A stretch of DNA of 64,000 bases. It comes from Shinisaurus crocodilurus (lineage: Eukaryota; Chordata; Lepidosauria; Squamata; Shinisauridae). The stretch covers positions 302,750,063 through 302,814,062 of the forward strand of contig CM037877.1 in the NCBI GenBank assembly GCA_021292165.1, read 5' to 3'. Each line of letters starts with the position of its first letter. Positions within the stretch are counted from its first letter, which is position 1. The notes below the pieces were generated by a model, which did no database searches, was not told the DNA's origin, and saw only the letters and a program-made list of their open reading frames with translations. Shown here piece after piece: positions 32,538-44,090 of this stretch. A program made the position numbers and the translations under genes.

Positions 32538-32625
32538 TGCAATCCTTTATATACTCAACCAAGAGTAAGCCCTGTTGAATTCAGTAGGGTTTCCTTCTGA
32601 GTAGAAATGTATAGGATTGCACTGT
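32538..32625. mobile_element. MITE ('gcaatcctatgca' family)
   Basis: Inverted 'gactgcaatcctttatata' and 'atgtataggattgcac' ends with 'gttgaattcagtagggtttcc' inside. Confidence 0.75.
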
Positions 32626-32699
32626 CTGTCTCAAACCCTCCTTAGCTGTTGCTTCTCAATCTCAGCCCTTGCATGTCTGTTCGTTTCTTCCAATGAGTT

Positions 32700-32995
32700 C
32701 AGGGCAGGGTATATGGTGCCCTCCTCTCTTTTGTCCTCACAATAACCCTGGGAGCTGGGTTAGCCTGAAAGGGCATGCCTGGCCCAAGTCCACCTAGTAA
32801 GCTTTGTGGCGGAGCAGGAATTTGAACCTTGGTCTTCCCTGCTCTATGTCCAGCATTCTAACCCAGCCTTCCCCAACCTAGTGCCCTCTAGGTGTGTGAC
32901 TACAACTCCCATCATCCCAGCCAGCATGGCCAAAAGAAGGTATTGTAGTCCAATACCTCTGGAGGGCACCAGGTTGGGCGGGAGCCTGCCCTAAT
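32700..32995 (-). repeat. SINE fragment, antisense, plus palindromic MITE
   Basis: 32700-32870 is an antisense tRNA-SINE with 'tttgaaccttggtcttcc'. 32863-32990 is a palindromic MITE with 'ccttccccaacctagtgccc' and its inverted end 'gggcaccaggttgggc'. Confidence 0.65.
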
Positions 32996-33063
32996 CGCTA
33001 TGACACACTGTCTTTGGCTCTCCCATGTTCAAATCCATTTTTTTTCTTCTCCCTTCCCTGCAG

Positions 33064-33905
33064 ATCTTTTTGTCAACATTTCAAATGTGGGAGACCGAGA
33101 GGAGAGAAGTTCAACCTTTCATTACCTCTGACTTTTCCTGAAGATGCCGGAAGGACATTTTCATCTGCCCTGAAATTCCGGGGTGTTACACTCTTTTGCA
33201 CGCACGCTCACATATTTAGGAGATAATGTGGTGTGAGGTCTACTGCTCTCTTACCTTGTATACATTTCAGGAAAAAACACACACGTATTGGTGGTCCCTT
33301 TTGTAAAGGCACATCGACCCCTCCCAAACTTTTTAGTGTTAGGGGAGGAGCGAAAGGGGTCTCTTTAATCCCCCAGGGTCTAATGCCCCATATTGGGGTG
33401 ACATTTTCACACTGGGGTATTGCTGTGAGAAAACCTTGCAGCTCCCAAATTCCTCCTGCTGGGAGGCAACTCCTGCTAGGAAGGTCACTGCATCGACTGT
33501 GTTGTTTCCCTCTGGAGCAGTCAAGGGCAAATATGAATGTGATTTTTAGATTATCTGTATATAGAGAGGTATATTGGGTGCTAAGGCTCTCTGGGGGAGG
33601 AGTAGGGACTAGCCTCTTGTGCAGTATTCTTATGTCAGTGGCTGGGCCACTCCATGAAAAAAGGCAAGTAGCCACAAGTTAAGTAGGTTCTACACTAACA
33701 TCGGTTCTTACCTCCTTCTACTCCCCCTGCCTGTGGTGCTCAACTATTTGAGAGAGAGAACTATTTATATATCGTCTGCTCTAACAAGGCAACTTTAATT
33801 TTATGGGTGTGATTTTTTTTTTTTCTCCGGGCGTGGGGGGAAATACAGCATGTCACTTCTTGAACCAGAGTTTGGATTGAAATAAAATAAAAATTAATTC
33901 TTAAT
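33064..33905 (+). other. Probable 3'UTR exon of TNFRSF12A
   Basis: Runs from the strong acceptor to overlapping poly(A) signals AATAAA at 33881-33886 and 33886-33891. It contains an AU-rich 'ctatttatata' near 33762. It is largely free of recognised repeats, unlike its surroundings, which supports exonic status. Confidence 0.5.
33881..33891 (+). terminator. Tandem poly(A) signals
   Basis: Two overlapping AATAAA hexamers, the first clear ones downstream of TNFRSF12A. Confidence 0.6.
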
Positions 33906-34009
33906 GAAACAAAGGGGTGCTTTATTTTAGTTTTTAAAAAAACAAACGTGTTGCAGCCTCTGTTCCCATTTGTCAACCCAGTATAGTAGTATTAAGACGT
34001 AGCTTTTTT

Positions 34010-34345
34010 TGGGACAGCAGGGCCAATGGTTAGGAATGCTGGGGGCTGTAATAGAAGACCTCTGGAGGGCGCCAGGTTGGGGAAGGCTGCTGCCGGTGAT
34101 CTTCCATCCAAGCAATGCTCAGAGCTTCAGCAGTAAAGCCACGTCATTCTCTTTCAGCCCGTTCTGTAATTCCATTCATTTAAAATTTTCCTCACCCCTC
34201 CATTATTTGTAGAAAACCTTTCCCTTTCTATCCTTCCATAAATTTACCACGCAATCCTATGCATGTCTGCTTAGAAATAAGTCCATTGAGTACAACGAAA
34301 CTTACTCCCAGGTAAGTGTGTATAGGATTGCAGCCCTGAGCCATA
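34010..34345. mobile_element. Two MITE fragments
   Basis: 34015-34090 is a half palindromic element ending 'gccaggttggggaaggctgc'. 34248-34340 is the 'gcaatcctatgcatgtctgc' family with its inverted end 'gtgtataggattgca'. Confidence 0.7.
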
Positions 34346-34870
34346 TGACCACACACAATATATGCGCGCACACCGTCATCATTTAAGATCTACCAATGAG
34401 GCTTTGCTGAAAATGCTATCGGACAGAGGCCCCTCTGGGAAGTGCAGGGCCTTTTCTGACATAGCCCCCAAACACTGGAATGCCCTCCCGCATGTGGCTC
34501 CTTCCTTATCCTTCCAGAGGCAGGTTAAGACCTTTTTTCACTTCTGTTTGCCTTCAAAAACTCTGGGTTTTTATTTCATTTTTAAATGTTTTCTTGGTCT
34601 GTTGCTTCATTCCAGCCTCTCCAACCTGGTTCATTCCAGATGTGTTTTGACTATGACTCTTCTATCATCCCCAACCAGCTGGCTGGGGGATAAGGGGAGT
34701 TTTACTCCAAATACATTAAGAAGGCGTCAGCTTAGGAAAGGCTGTTCATTCGTTAGTTCTGGGTTTCTAAATGTTTTTAATCTTCTGTTCTTTCTCAGGA
34801 TGATTCACAGTTTGGTTGTCTTGTATGTCAAAAGGTTTGTTTGTTTTTATATTCCATAAATGAAAGAAGT
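34346..34870 (+). mobile_element. LINE 3' end with inserted MITE
   Basis: The decayed frame reads like the C-terminus of a CR1/L2 reverse-transcriptase ORF ('RAFSDIAPKHWNALPHV', 'QVKTFFHF'). It is interrupted at about 34612-34742 by a palindromic MITE. Confidence 0.7.
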
Positions 34871-35635
34871 GAAAGGTTGTGGGATTTCAGCCTGCCTTTT
34901 CCTCCCAACTCCAGAATGTATGTGGAGGATTATTATGGTCATTTGTTTGGTCAAATAAAATCTCTGGACATGCACAGGAGCTCAATTATTTCACAAGTAC
35001 CACAGCTGAGTTTTGGAATTCTGTCCGGCCATCCCCCCCCCCCCCGCCCGCTTCCCTGAGCTGAGCTCTGGTCCTGTTTAAGCCCTGCATGATCCTAAAT
35101 GGGCAGCATGGAAGCAAATTACTTGAAATCAGTGAGTTTTACTTCCACATCAGGCTGCAAACCACCAGGGAATCTTCTGTGCACAGGGCAGGCAATGCAG
35201 GTGGCTTCCTGTCTTCTTTATACCCAGGGTATAGCCGGAGGGCACCTTGATATAGGTGAAGGCGCCTTCCATCTCTGCAGCTAAGCAAGTCTGAACTTAG
35301 CCAGGTCTATGATGAGAGTCGTCAGGCTCTTTGAAAGGTTGGGATGCGTATGATGCACAAAGCATAATTACATTACTGGTTTCCTACTCGGGCAACCCTT
35401 GGCATGATTCCAGCAGCAAATGAATGACGTGCCCCATTTGCCACAGCTTCCTAGCGCTGTGCTGCTTCTACATGTATCTGAAGGATCACCGCCTCTTCCT
35501 TAGGAATGAATGAATCCTTCCATTTTGCTTTCCCTCGGTTCAGCCTTTTTTTCCTCAGCACAAGTCCGCACCAAAATGTGTTTGCATTTTTGCACGCGTT
35601 TTGTTTAATAGGAGCATTTTTTGGCGGGCAGATTT

Positions 35636-35698
35636 CCCACAACTCCCAGCATGCCCCAGCCAGCTACACTGGCTGGGGCATGCTGGGAGTTGTAGGTC
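35636..35698. mobile_element. Palindromic MITE core
   Basis: 'acaactcccagcatgccccagccag' is mirrored after a six-base centre. The terminal ends are missing. Confidence 0.8.
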
Positions 35699-35947
35699 CC
35701 TCTCAGTGCTGTTTTTGGAACAGTTCCTCACCAATAGGCCACATTTTTGTGCACGCCTTCCCTTTATTTTAATATAGCTTTTTATATTACATTGTTTGGA
35801 GAATGGCGTCACAAAATTCTAAGGTAGGTGAATGCAGGAAGGATAACTTGCATTCTGGTTTGCATATCAATTTGGGAAGTGTGATTTTGGGACTGTTTGC
35901 ATCAAAATGCAAATGGAATGAAATTTCCTCCCATCCCTGCTGCTAAG

Positions 35948-36038
35948 CAGTGTTCTCCAACCTTGGGTCCAGCTGGCTGGGGCATGCTGGGAGTTGTAGG
36001 CCAAAAACATCTGGGGACCCCAGGTTGGAGAACACTGT
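35948..36038. mobile_element. Palindromic MITE, internally deleted
   Basis: Starts CAGTGTTCTCCAACCTTGGG and ends with the inverse, but much of the left arm is missing. Flanks CTGCTAAG and TGCTAGAG suggest a decayed duplication. Confidence 0.8.
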
Positions 36039-36089
36039 GCTAGAGGAACCTGCCCTTAGATGGATCGTTCTCTTAGATCACCGTCTAAG

Positions 36090-36450
36090 GCCCTGCCCCA
36101 AGTACCTGCCAAGGCGTGGGCAGAGGCAGGGTGAGGAGGGTTGGGTCCTTCTCCAGAGCGGCGCCTCAGCATCCGGAATGCCCTCTCCCGGAATGTTGGC
36201 TCGGAGCCCACAATGTTAGCATAACTAGACAGCAGGTGAAAACCTATTTTGTTTTCCTGGGCATTTGAGTAGCAACATGACGTCGTGGCCTGCCGGTTTG
36301 GGTTGTGGTTTGGTGTCTCTTATTATATTGTTGGATCAACTTGTGTTGATCATCGTATGTGCTGTTAAGTCACCTTGCAAAGGTGGACACATTGTGCAAA
36401 GGAACATTGTGGAAACCTCTTTTTTAAAAAAAATAAAAATAAACATAGTT
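36090..36450 (+). mobile_element. LINE 3' end fragment
   Basis: 'gcatccggaatgccctctcc' and '..gacagcaggtgaaaacctattttg' match the LINE ORF2 C-terminal region in other copies; an A-rich tail ends it near 36445. Confidence 0.55.
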
Positions 36451-38070
36451 TGAGTAAATAGTCTACACAGCCACACATTAATGACCTCTAGATAATATTC
36501 CCAGTCATTTCCTTCATGGAACCGAGAGTAGCAAGTGATTCATCTCTTGCTAGCCACCACAATTAGCCCCTGCACCTGAAAGTGTAAACACACACGGTTT
36601 CTTTCAAGGAGCCTAGGGTGGGTGCAAATGCAATGAACAAACAAGAGTCCTTGTGTTCTTGTGCCCTCTGAACTTAGGAGCTCCGGGGTTGGGTGCCCGT
36701 GTGTTTAGTTTCTTTGTCTCTTAGCACCAATGGCTCTCAATTTATTTTTTATCGTGTCTATTTCCCTTTTCAGTCACTGTTCCTCTTCCTGATGTCTCAT
36801 GCAGTTAGAAGACAGCTAGCTGAGCCGGGGGAGAGGCTCCTTGGGGTTAAGAAACTCTTACTGAAAGGGTTAAACCAGCCGGCAACACTGTTTTGTTGTG
36901 TTTATCTCCCAGTTTGCCTCCTGCTTGCTTTTTGGGTTCTTTTTGCAACTCCCCCACTTTAATGTCTTTCTCCACTGCCCCCCCACCCTTCTCCTTTTCT
37001 TAAGCCTCCGGCTCCTTTTGTTGGGTTCTCCCCCCCTCGCTCCCCCCCCCCCCCGTCTGTGACTCACTCTCCCTTTCTTGTGTTTGCCCTTCTGGCCTCA
37101 TTGGCTGTACATTCCTGTCCCCTTAGTTCATACCAGCCTGTCCCTGACACCTACCCGGTGAGTCATCTGAAGGTGGTGGGGCAGCCTGGAGTGAAGGGGG
37201 GGGGGAGCGGGAGAGAAGATAAGTTAGAGGTATTTCACTATCCTGCTGTGGCGAAGCAGAGGACACCGGAGACCACCACCAGCCCCAGAGATCAGTCCAT
37301 GGAACAGCAAACTTGTCGGGAGATCTGTAAATTCTAAGAGGCCCAGTGAACAATAATTCAGCTCTGTGTTGTAAGAGGGCTTAATAAATGCCAGGTCTCA
37401 AAACATGAAACTTTGGCATGGGGGCGGGGCTCTGGAACATTTGAAGAAACTATTTAAAAAAGATGGGCTCAGGGCATGTGCAAAGTGCTTTTTAAAGGTC
37501 ACAACTGACCATAATTAGCCCCAGCATGTCTGTGATTAGGATGTAGATAGCTTTTGTCACCAGCTAGCTTAGAGCACCTAAGTATGCAAGCTTCTGGATT
37601 AAACAGGACTCTTTTTTTCATTGGGTTGGATGAAAAAGATTGCTTGATTCTCTGTTCTAGGCGTGTGAGCAACACAATGTTTTACTGGACCTGCTTCTGT
37701 GATTTTAGAGGGTGGCACATAGAAATGTAGCAGGTGAAGCTTTCCCTGACATGAAGACCAGGAGATGGCATAAGTTTCATCTGCTACATGTTATGTATGA
37801 GGTACCTATTATATGCATAGAGGCAAGGCCTGTAAAACAGAGGACCACCTCAGATGCAGGGTTTCCACAATTTGCCTTCCAGGTACACTTGACTAAACAG
37901 CACATGTTTAGTTTTGAGTGCTAGGTATGCATGTTTATGAGTTACACAGAAGTCTTCCATTGGGCAGGAAGGAAAAATAGCGCTTTATTCTCAGTTCTAG
38001 TCATGCGATCTGCAACTCTTCAGATGAATGATAATGCACACTTACCTCAAAGAGTTTATGCTGAAAGGAA
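36451..38070. other. No gene recognised
   Basis: A frame at 37059-37337 starts with a hydrophobic stretch but lacks an ATG and family resemblance. Long C runs lie at 37042-37054. Nothing else is supported. Confidence 0.45.
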
Positions 38071-38071
38071 G

Positions 38072-38200
38072 GGGTGGAGGGCAACTTGGGGCCCCCAGAT
38101 GCTTTGGCCTACAACTCCCATGATCCCTGTGCTGGCTAGCACTGATGGGAGTTGTAGGCCACAACATTTGAAGGGCCACAAGTTGCCCACCCTGCCTGCT
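38072..38200. mobile_element. Palindromic hAT-like MITE
   Basis: 'gggcaacttggggcccccag' and 'ggccacaagttgcccaccc' are inverted around 'ggcctacaactcccatgatc'. Confidence 0.8.
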
Positions 38201-38967
38201 ATAAAGACAAGGCCGGTTTAACTACTGCGGTTTTCCCCAAGGTGTCCTGGGATTTGTACTTTGGTCAGTTGTATATGACAGAATGTTCAGCATTTCTCCT
38301 GCAAAAGCCCAATTCCCAGAATTCCTTGGCAGAAGCCAGTCTGAAGTGTCAGGTCAGCTGGGTCCTGTCATCTCCTGCCTGGGAGCTGCTTAATATATTA
38401 ATCTGGTCAGGGCAAGGAGGTGGAACCAAGCACCATAGGATCTGCTCCCAGTATCTGAGTAGACACTATTCAGCATCTTAGACCACTGGGTTTACAGCAG
38501 GAGTGCAGAACCTCGGCCTGGGCCCAAATCCAGCCCTCAGGTTCCCAGAGAGTCACACCCCTGAGCACTGATCAATTGGTGGTTTCCCAGCTTTTGCACA
38601 ATTGTCCCCAATTCTAAAAGACTGAAATGCCTCTCTTTAAGCTTAGTTATTGGCAGCAAGAGCTTTAAGGGAACATATGCAAGTATTTTGGCCACACCCC
38701 TTTTTGCCTTCAGCCCCGCCCACCACTGGAATGTGGGGCCCAAGAGTTTCTCCCAGATTTAATTCAGTCCTTGGGCTGAAAGAGGTTCAACACCCCTTGT
38801 TTACAAACATAGGCTTGCACACTTTTATTTGGGGTTAATTGATCTGGGCTAATTTTCATCACTAGTTTCTTGAAAAGCTGGGCCATAACCCAGTCAGTAC
38901 ATGATTAAAGTGGAGGGAGGAGTCCCCCTCCATTAGGACAGTACTCTGGCCCAGCCATTAAAGACCT

Positions 38968-39060
38968 TTTAAACCAGACTTCCCCAACCTGGTGCCCTCC
39001 AGATGTGTTCGACTACAACTCCCATCACCCCACTAGGCATGTTGCCTGGGGAAGGTGGGA
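38968..39060. mobile_element. MITE, 3' truncated
   Basis: 'cttccccaacctggtgccct' start and 'gactacaactcccatcaccc'; most of the right arm is lost. Confidence 0.65.
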
Positions 39061-39571
39061 ATTGCACCTTCTGAAAAAAATGACAAGCATTCAAAAATGC
39101 TTTGAATTTTTAAAAATTGTTTGTATTGCATTGACCTCAACTTTAACGGTATAGACCTGTCTTTCTCCATCTCTTTCTCCTCCTGCTCTCTCCTGTCTGC
39201 TTCTTTTTCTTCAAACCCCACCCCCAAAAGTGGTGGTGCTGGTTGGTGCGACTCACCGGCTGAAGACCAATGCTTTAAATTTTAAACCATCCTGATATAG
39301 ATATTTACTTCCAATGGATCATGGGTTAAAGTTTGCAGACTCTTCACTACTAGGTTACCTGGAGCCAATTTCTACTCGTCAGAGGTGAACAGATCAGTGG
39401 CTATTTTCAGGCTGGTGTTAAGGAATCACTAAGAGCTGGACTGTACAAGCTGGGCAGGGCTGCATAAATGTTTTGGCCCTGAGGGTCGCCACTTGCCTCA
39501 GATGTCTTCTGTGGTGCCAGGAGACGTACATGTGTACACATACACATAAACACACAGGCATTCATTCATAC

Positions 39572-39724
39572 ATATACACCAGGGCTCTCCAACCTTGGGT
39601 CCCCAGATGTTGCTGGACTACAGCTCCCAGAATCCCTTGCCCTTAGCCATGCTAGGCTGGGTATGCTGGGAGCTGTAGGCCAGCTACATCAAGGGACCCA
39701 AGGTTGGAGAGCCCTGATATACAC
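39572..39724. mobile_element. hAT MITE with perfect 8-bp target duplication
   Basis: The element 39580-39716 begins CAGGGCTCTCCAACCTTGGG and ends with its inverse. It is flanked by ATATACAC on both sides (39572-39579, 39717-39724). Confidence 0.9.
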
Positions 39725-40107
39725 GCTGTGTTGGGGAATGAGGAGGTTGAATTTTGAGGTGGTACAGAGGACTGTACCACTTCAGACAGCAGGTGGTGGT
39801 GGTGGTGAGGCTATTTTTGAATCCTCGCATGTGTAAACCCTTGTTTTACAGAGAGTTTGTTTTACATAAGAGAGCATTGTTTCTGTGTGAAATGAGGCCA
39901 TTGCCCAACTATCACCACCTCAGAACTTTGCCACCTCATTCCTCTGTATGCATAGAGCAGGCCTAATCCACAGATTAAAGGCTGAAGACCTACCGTAATC
40001 CCATTTACTAAGGAGTAAGCCCAAATGAACACAAGGGGGCTTGCTTCTGAGTAAACACACAGAGGGAGTGCACTGGAAGGGTTGTTATTATCCTAGGAGG
40101 TTTGGCC

Positions 40108-40142
<35 letters not shown>

Positions 40143-40627
40143 CAGAGTTGGCTGTAATAAATAAAAACATAAAAGGATGGAAACTGAATCCAATTTTTGC
40201 CCCCACCCGCAAATTTTTTAATTAAAATATGGGGAAGGCAGCGAGGAGAAGATTAAAGAGACGGAAGAAACTTAGAAGACGAGGAAGCCCAGACGGATAA
40301 ACTCATGGGGAAGGAATGTGCAGGGCTGTTTGTGCACACGCTGGAAGGTTGGAGCTGCCCGGCCAGCCGGAACAAGAGAATGAATCACAGATTGTGGAGG
40401 AGAGTCTGAGAAGAGAACTAAAGAGCCAGACACACACACACAGAACCCAGGAATCCTGGCTCAGGGTGTGTCTGCACTGGCTGTACACCCGGCCCACGCC
40501 TTGCCCAGTGCCACCTCACAGGCCAGACCACCTCCTCCTCCTCCTCCTCCTGGGACACCCTCCTCTCCTGCCAGGTTGTTCAGGGGTCCCTGGCTTCTCA
40601 ACTGACAGCTCTCTCTCTCCCTCCCTC

Positions 40628-40659
<32 letters not shown>

Positions 40660-40709
40660 CAGGGCACTTGTTAGTCAAAAGAAACATTTCAGCCATTCCA
40701 GAGGCTTTG

Positions 40710-40740
<31 letters not shown>

Positions 40741-42980
40741 AGGGATCCAGGATTGTTCGAAAGGGAGAATGAGTCCGAAAGGAAGAAAATGGGGTGGACT
40801 ACGGCCCAGTTCCGGAGTGGAAGTGGGAGGGGGGAGAGAAAGGTCGCCACTTTTACACTAGTAATGCTCTTGTGTCTTTATAATTGACAGTTGCATGACA
40901 GTCAGCAATTCAACAAGCAGGAGTGGTGCTAGGTGCTGAAAAGAGCAGGGGCTCAGGCCCACAGGACAAAAAAAATGCACACATTCGCATATGCTGTGTG
41001 TGTGTGTGTGTGCGTGTGTGTGCTTAAAGGACCCTGTCTCCTAAGGACATCCCTATATTGTAAAAAGGGATGTATGGACAGGGGAGAGGAGGGCATTTGA
41101 TTTTAAAAAAAAAAACCTCAGGCAGAAAGATTCGGGGGGGGGGGAGCATAGCAGGAGGTGAGTCCCATGTGGGCAAAAAGCCAGCTCATCCAGGGGCATC
41201 AGATGCAACAGAGATCAGAAGGGCCCCTGTGCCTTAATTTCAGCAAGTGCCTGTGGACAGCAGGGTGGTGGGGCAGGTGGTCTCCCAGAGATTCGGGGCT
41301 CCGAATGAAAGATTTGGAGCTCCAGCCCTAGTGGGCCAAAGCCTAACACCGCCTCCGTCAACATGTGAAGTTTTTCCATGGCAGGCCTCTGAGGTGGAAA
41401 TCCTACCTCAGCGGCCATGTGTCTTCCTTCCCATTCCATTAATCCTGGCCTACCTTACAGGACTGTTGTTGTAAGAATGACTGTGATAACATACCTGAGG
41501 CATTTTGAGACCTTTGGTTAAGCACTATATAAAAACACTATTTCATTGGTATTATTTCATTTTGTTGTCTTCTTGGTAGCTCCCAAAGCTACTAAGGTTG
41601 CCACTTTTTTTTCTTTTTTCTTTTTCCTGGCAGAGCTCCTGGCCCTTCAGGCAGCTGCCTGAAAATGCTAAACATCCAACAGATGAAGCTTTTCTGATCT
41701 CCAAATCAGGAGGAAAGTTGGCACATTTTGATTTTATGTATGTATTTATTTAAAATATAAATTTTCCACCGGTTGTACAAATGCTAGGAGCACATGAACC
41801 CAGCTGGAGAAAAGGTGGCAACGGTACAGTACCTTTCTTAAACAACTAATTTAACAGAACAAAACAAAAATCATGCTTTTAACCATAGTTCTTTTTTCAG
41901 GGGAAAAAAGTCAATGGGAGCAGATATGTGAACTCCCAGTCTTAAATGAGTATGGACTGGTGCTCCTGAATAATTTTTGCTGGTGACAACATTTTCATAG
42001 GGTTGCCAACTTTTTAAGTGCACCTTGCTCCTGTGCCTTTAACAGACACTTCAACTGCAGATGAATTTTGGCAGCAAATTCTGCAGTGTGGCACCAATTT
42101 CAACAGAGGGTGGGGAAGGTTGTGGCCCCTGGTAGGTTCCAAGGGAGGAAATTGGATTACATTGAGTGTCAGATTATAACTAGGGAGACATGGGTTCAAA
42201 TTCCTACTCAAACATGAAGCTCACTGGGGGACCATGGGTCACTCCAGGCTCGAGATGGGGGGACATCCAGTGAGGCCTAGCAGGTCCTGCTTGTGCTGGT
42301 CAAGCGCCAAGCAGCATTGGGCCGCTGGTTCTAGCCATCATTTCAGTTTCCCATAATGCCCCAGAGCAACACTTGGTGTGGGGCATTGTGGGAAATTAAA
42401 ATGGTGGCTCGATCCAGTGGCCTAGTTCTGCTGGCAGAGCCAGGCCAGAGAAAAAATGTTAAGGGTGGCCTTGGCAAGAAATAAGCAAATAGCAAATGTG
42501 TTTCCTGCCTGTTTTACATCAGTTAGCTGGAGGGGACTCTTGCGACCTGATTTGTGAACAGGCTTATTCAAATCCGCTTGAGTGGTGATCAAGTAACCAC
42601 ACAGAGGGTGATTCCGAGCCCTTAAAAGGCTGCTCTTCATATATTAAGTAGTAATACAAACATTATAGAGAGCCATACTAAAGCAGTAATACAAACATTA
42701 GAGAGAGCCACACCACCCACCAGGCGTATGGCCCAATTCCATGGTGTCTGCTGCCACCTTGTAGCAGTTCTCTGTCTCTGCAGAATTTACCGAAGTTGGT
42801 CCTGCCTGTGCTATTTTGTGTGTTGTATTTAATAGCCTGCATTTCATACCTACACATGCTCTGCACTGCCTCTGTGGTAAACATCTTGAAAAGATGGTTA
42901 CAGCAGGGCTGTAAATCCCACCTGCTTGGAAAGAAGCTAAGGTCCCACTTCAGCTTCTCACGCTGCAAAATTGTGTGCAT
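39725..42980. other. No gene recognised; simple repeats
   Basis: Holds (AG)n at 40111-40138, CT/CA runs at 40609-40661, (AAAG)n at 40709-40741, GT runs at about 40995-41022, and a LINE-type tail near 41470-41545 ('gaggcattttgagacc'). An antisense SINE fragment lies at about 42180-42260. No coding block is supported. Confidence 0.45.
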
Positions 42981-42984
42981 GCCT

Positions 42985-44090
42985 ACAGCTGCAATCCTAT
43001 GCATGTTTAGACAAAAAAAAAGAAGTCCTAAAACTCACTCCCACATCACCCCTCCCCCACGGCAATCAAGCTTTTTAAAAGCCTCCACTGGTGCCAATGG
43101 ACTGCCACCTCCAAGAGAAGCTTGGTTAGTGGCAACAAGGAGGAGGGCCTTCTCAATGGTAGCCCCCCAATTATGGAATAAGCTCCCCACTGAGACCCGC
43201 CTGGCGCCAACCTTACTATCTTTTCGGCCCCAGGTTAAGACTTCCCTCTATGCCAAGCATTCAACAGTTAAGAGCTCAAAATAGCACATGGGGAGTGGCG
43301 GGGGGGGGGGGAATTGTCACCTGTAGGCTTAGTTTTATTAACTTTTGTATTGTCATTTTAAACTGTGCTTTTAAATTTGGTTTTTAATCTTTTAAACTAT
43401 ATTGTGTGTTTTTATTGTTGTTTTTTTATGTATAAATTGTTGTGAACCGCCCAGAGAGCTTCGGCTGTGGGGCTCAGGGCCGGCGCTACCGCTAGGCAAA
43501 CTAGGCGGTTGCCTAGGGCGCGTGGCTGAAGAGGGCGCAGAAATGCTGCGCTCCTCTTTGCTGCCGTCGCCACGCCACCCCCGCCGGGCCTCCCCCCCGC
43601 CGCCCCGCCCGCCCACCGAAGCCGCCGCCACGCCGCCCACCGAAGCCGCCGCCGCGCCTCCCCCCCGCCATGCCTCCCCGCCCGTCCACCACCGCTGCGC
43701 CTCCCCTGCCCGCCCAGCCGCGCCTCCCCCCCACCTACCTTCTCCGCGTCACTTCCGGAGCCCCGCCCGCGTTGTTTTGGCGGGAGCAACCAGGGCAACA
43801 GGGCTTAAACAGCCCTGTTGCCCTGGTTTCCCCGGCAAAAAACAGAGCGCGGGGGTCCCATCGCATCACTTCCTCCTCGGAGGCGGCGGCAGCCAGGGCG
43901 GGGGGAAGGTAGGTAGGTAGGTGGTGGTGGCGCGGGGGGGGGTTGCAGGGCTGCTTTGCTCCGGAGGCCCCCCCACGGCACTGAGAGGGGGGGCGCTAAA
44001 TATAATTTCGCCTAGGGTGCCAAACTGCCCTGCACCGGTCCTGGTGGGGCTGTATAGAAATGAAATAAATGAAATGGAATGGAGGCTTTT
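42985..44090 (+). mobile_element. LINE 3' end (CR1/L2-like) interrupted by hAT copy 3
   Basis: After a short 'gcaatcctatgcatgtttag' MITE fragment at 42992, the frame near 43120-43280 reads 'RRAFSMVAPQLWNKLPTETR' and 'FRPQVKTSLYA', the reverse-transcriptase ORF C-terminus. The tail 'tgaaccgcccagagagcttc' at 43443 resumes after the hAT insertion as 'tgtatagaaatgaaataaat'. Confidence 0.85.
43467..44051 (+). mobile_element. CAGGGCCGG hAT element, copy 3
   Basis: The element 43475-44043 (569 bp) starts CAGGGCCGGCGC and ends GCACCGGTCCTG. It is flanked by perfect 8-bp duplications GTGGGGCT (43467-43474, 44044-44051). It is inserted in a LINE tail, whose sequence continues on both sides. Confidence 0.93.

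Larger units (their letters stand above)
31936..33063 (+). other. Probable 3'UTR intron of TNFRSF12A
   Basis: A consensus donor (AAG|GTGAGA) follows the stop by two bases. A strong acceptor, pyrimidine run plus CCCTTCCCTGCAG, ends at 33063. Because the junction would lie within 55 bases of the stop it would not trigger nonsense-mediated decay. Not transcript-verified. Confidence 0.5.

Noticed and set aside
37059..37337. Frame with a signal-peptide-like start after a C-rich tract
   Set aside because: No ATG (starts at GTG), no conserved motif, borders low-complexity C runs.
43402..43920. Open frames rich in Pro and Ala
   Set aside because: Same hAT interior, copy 3.
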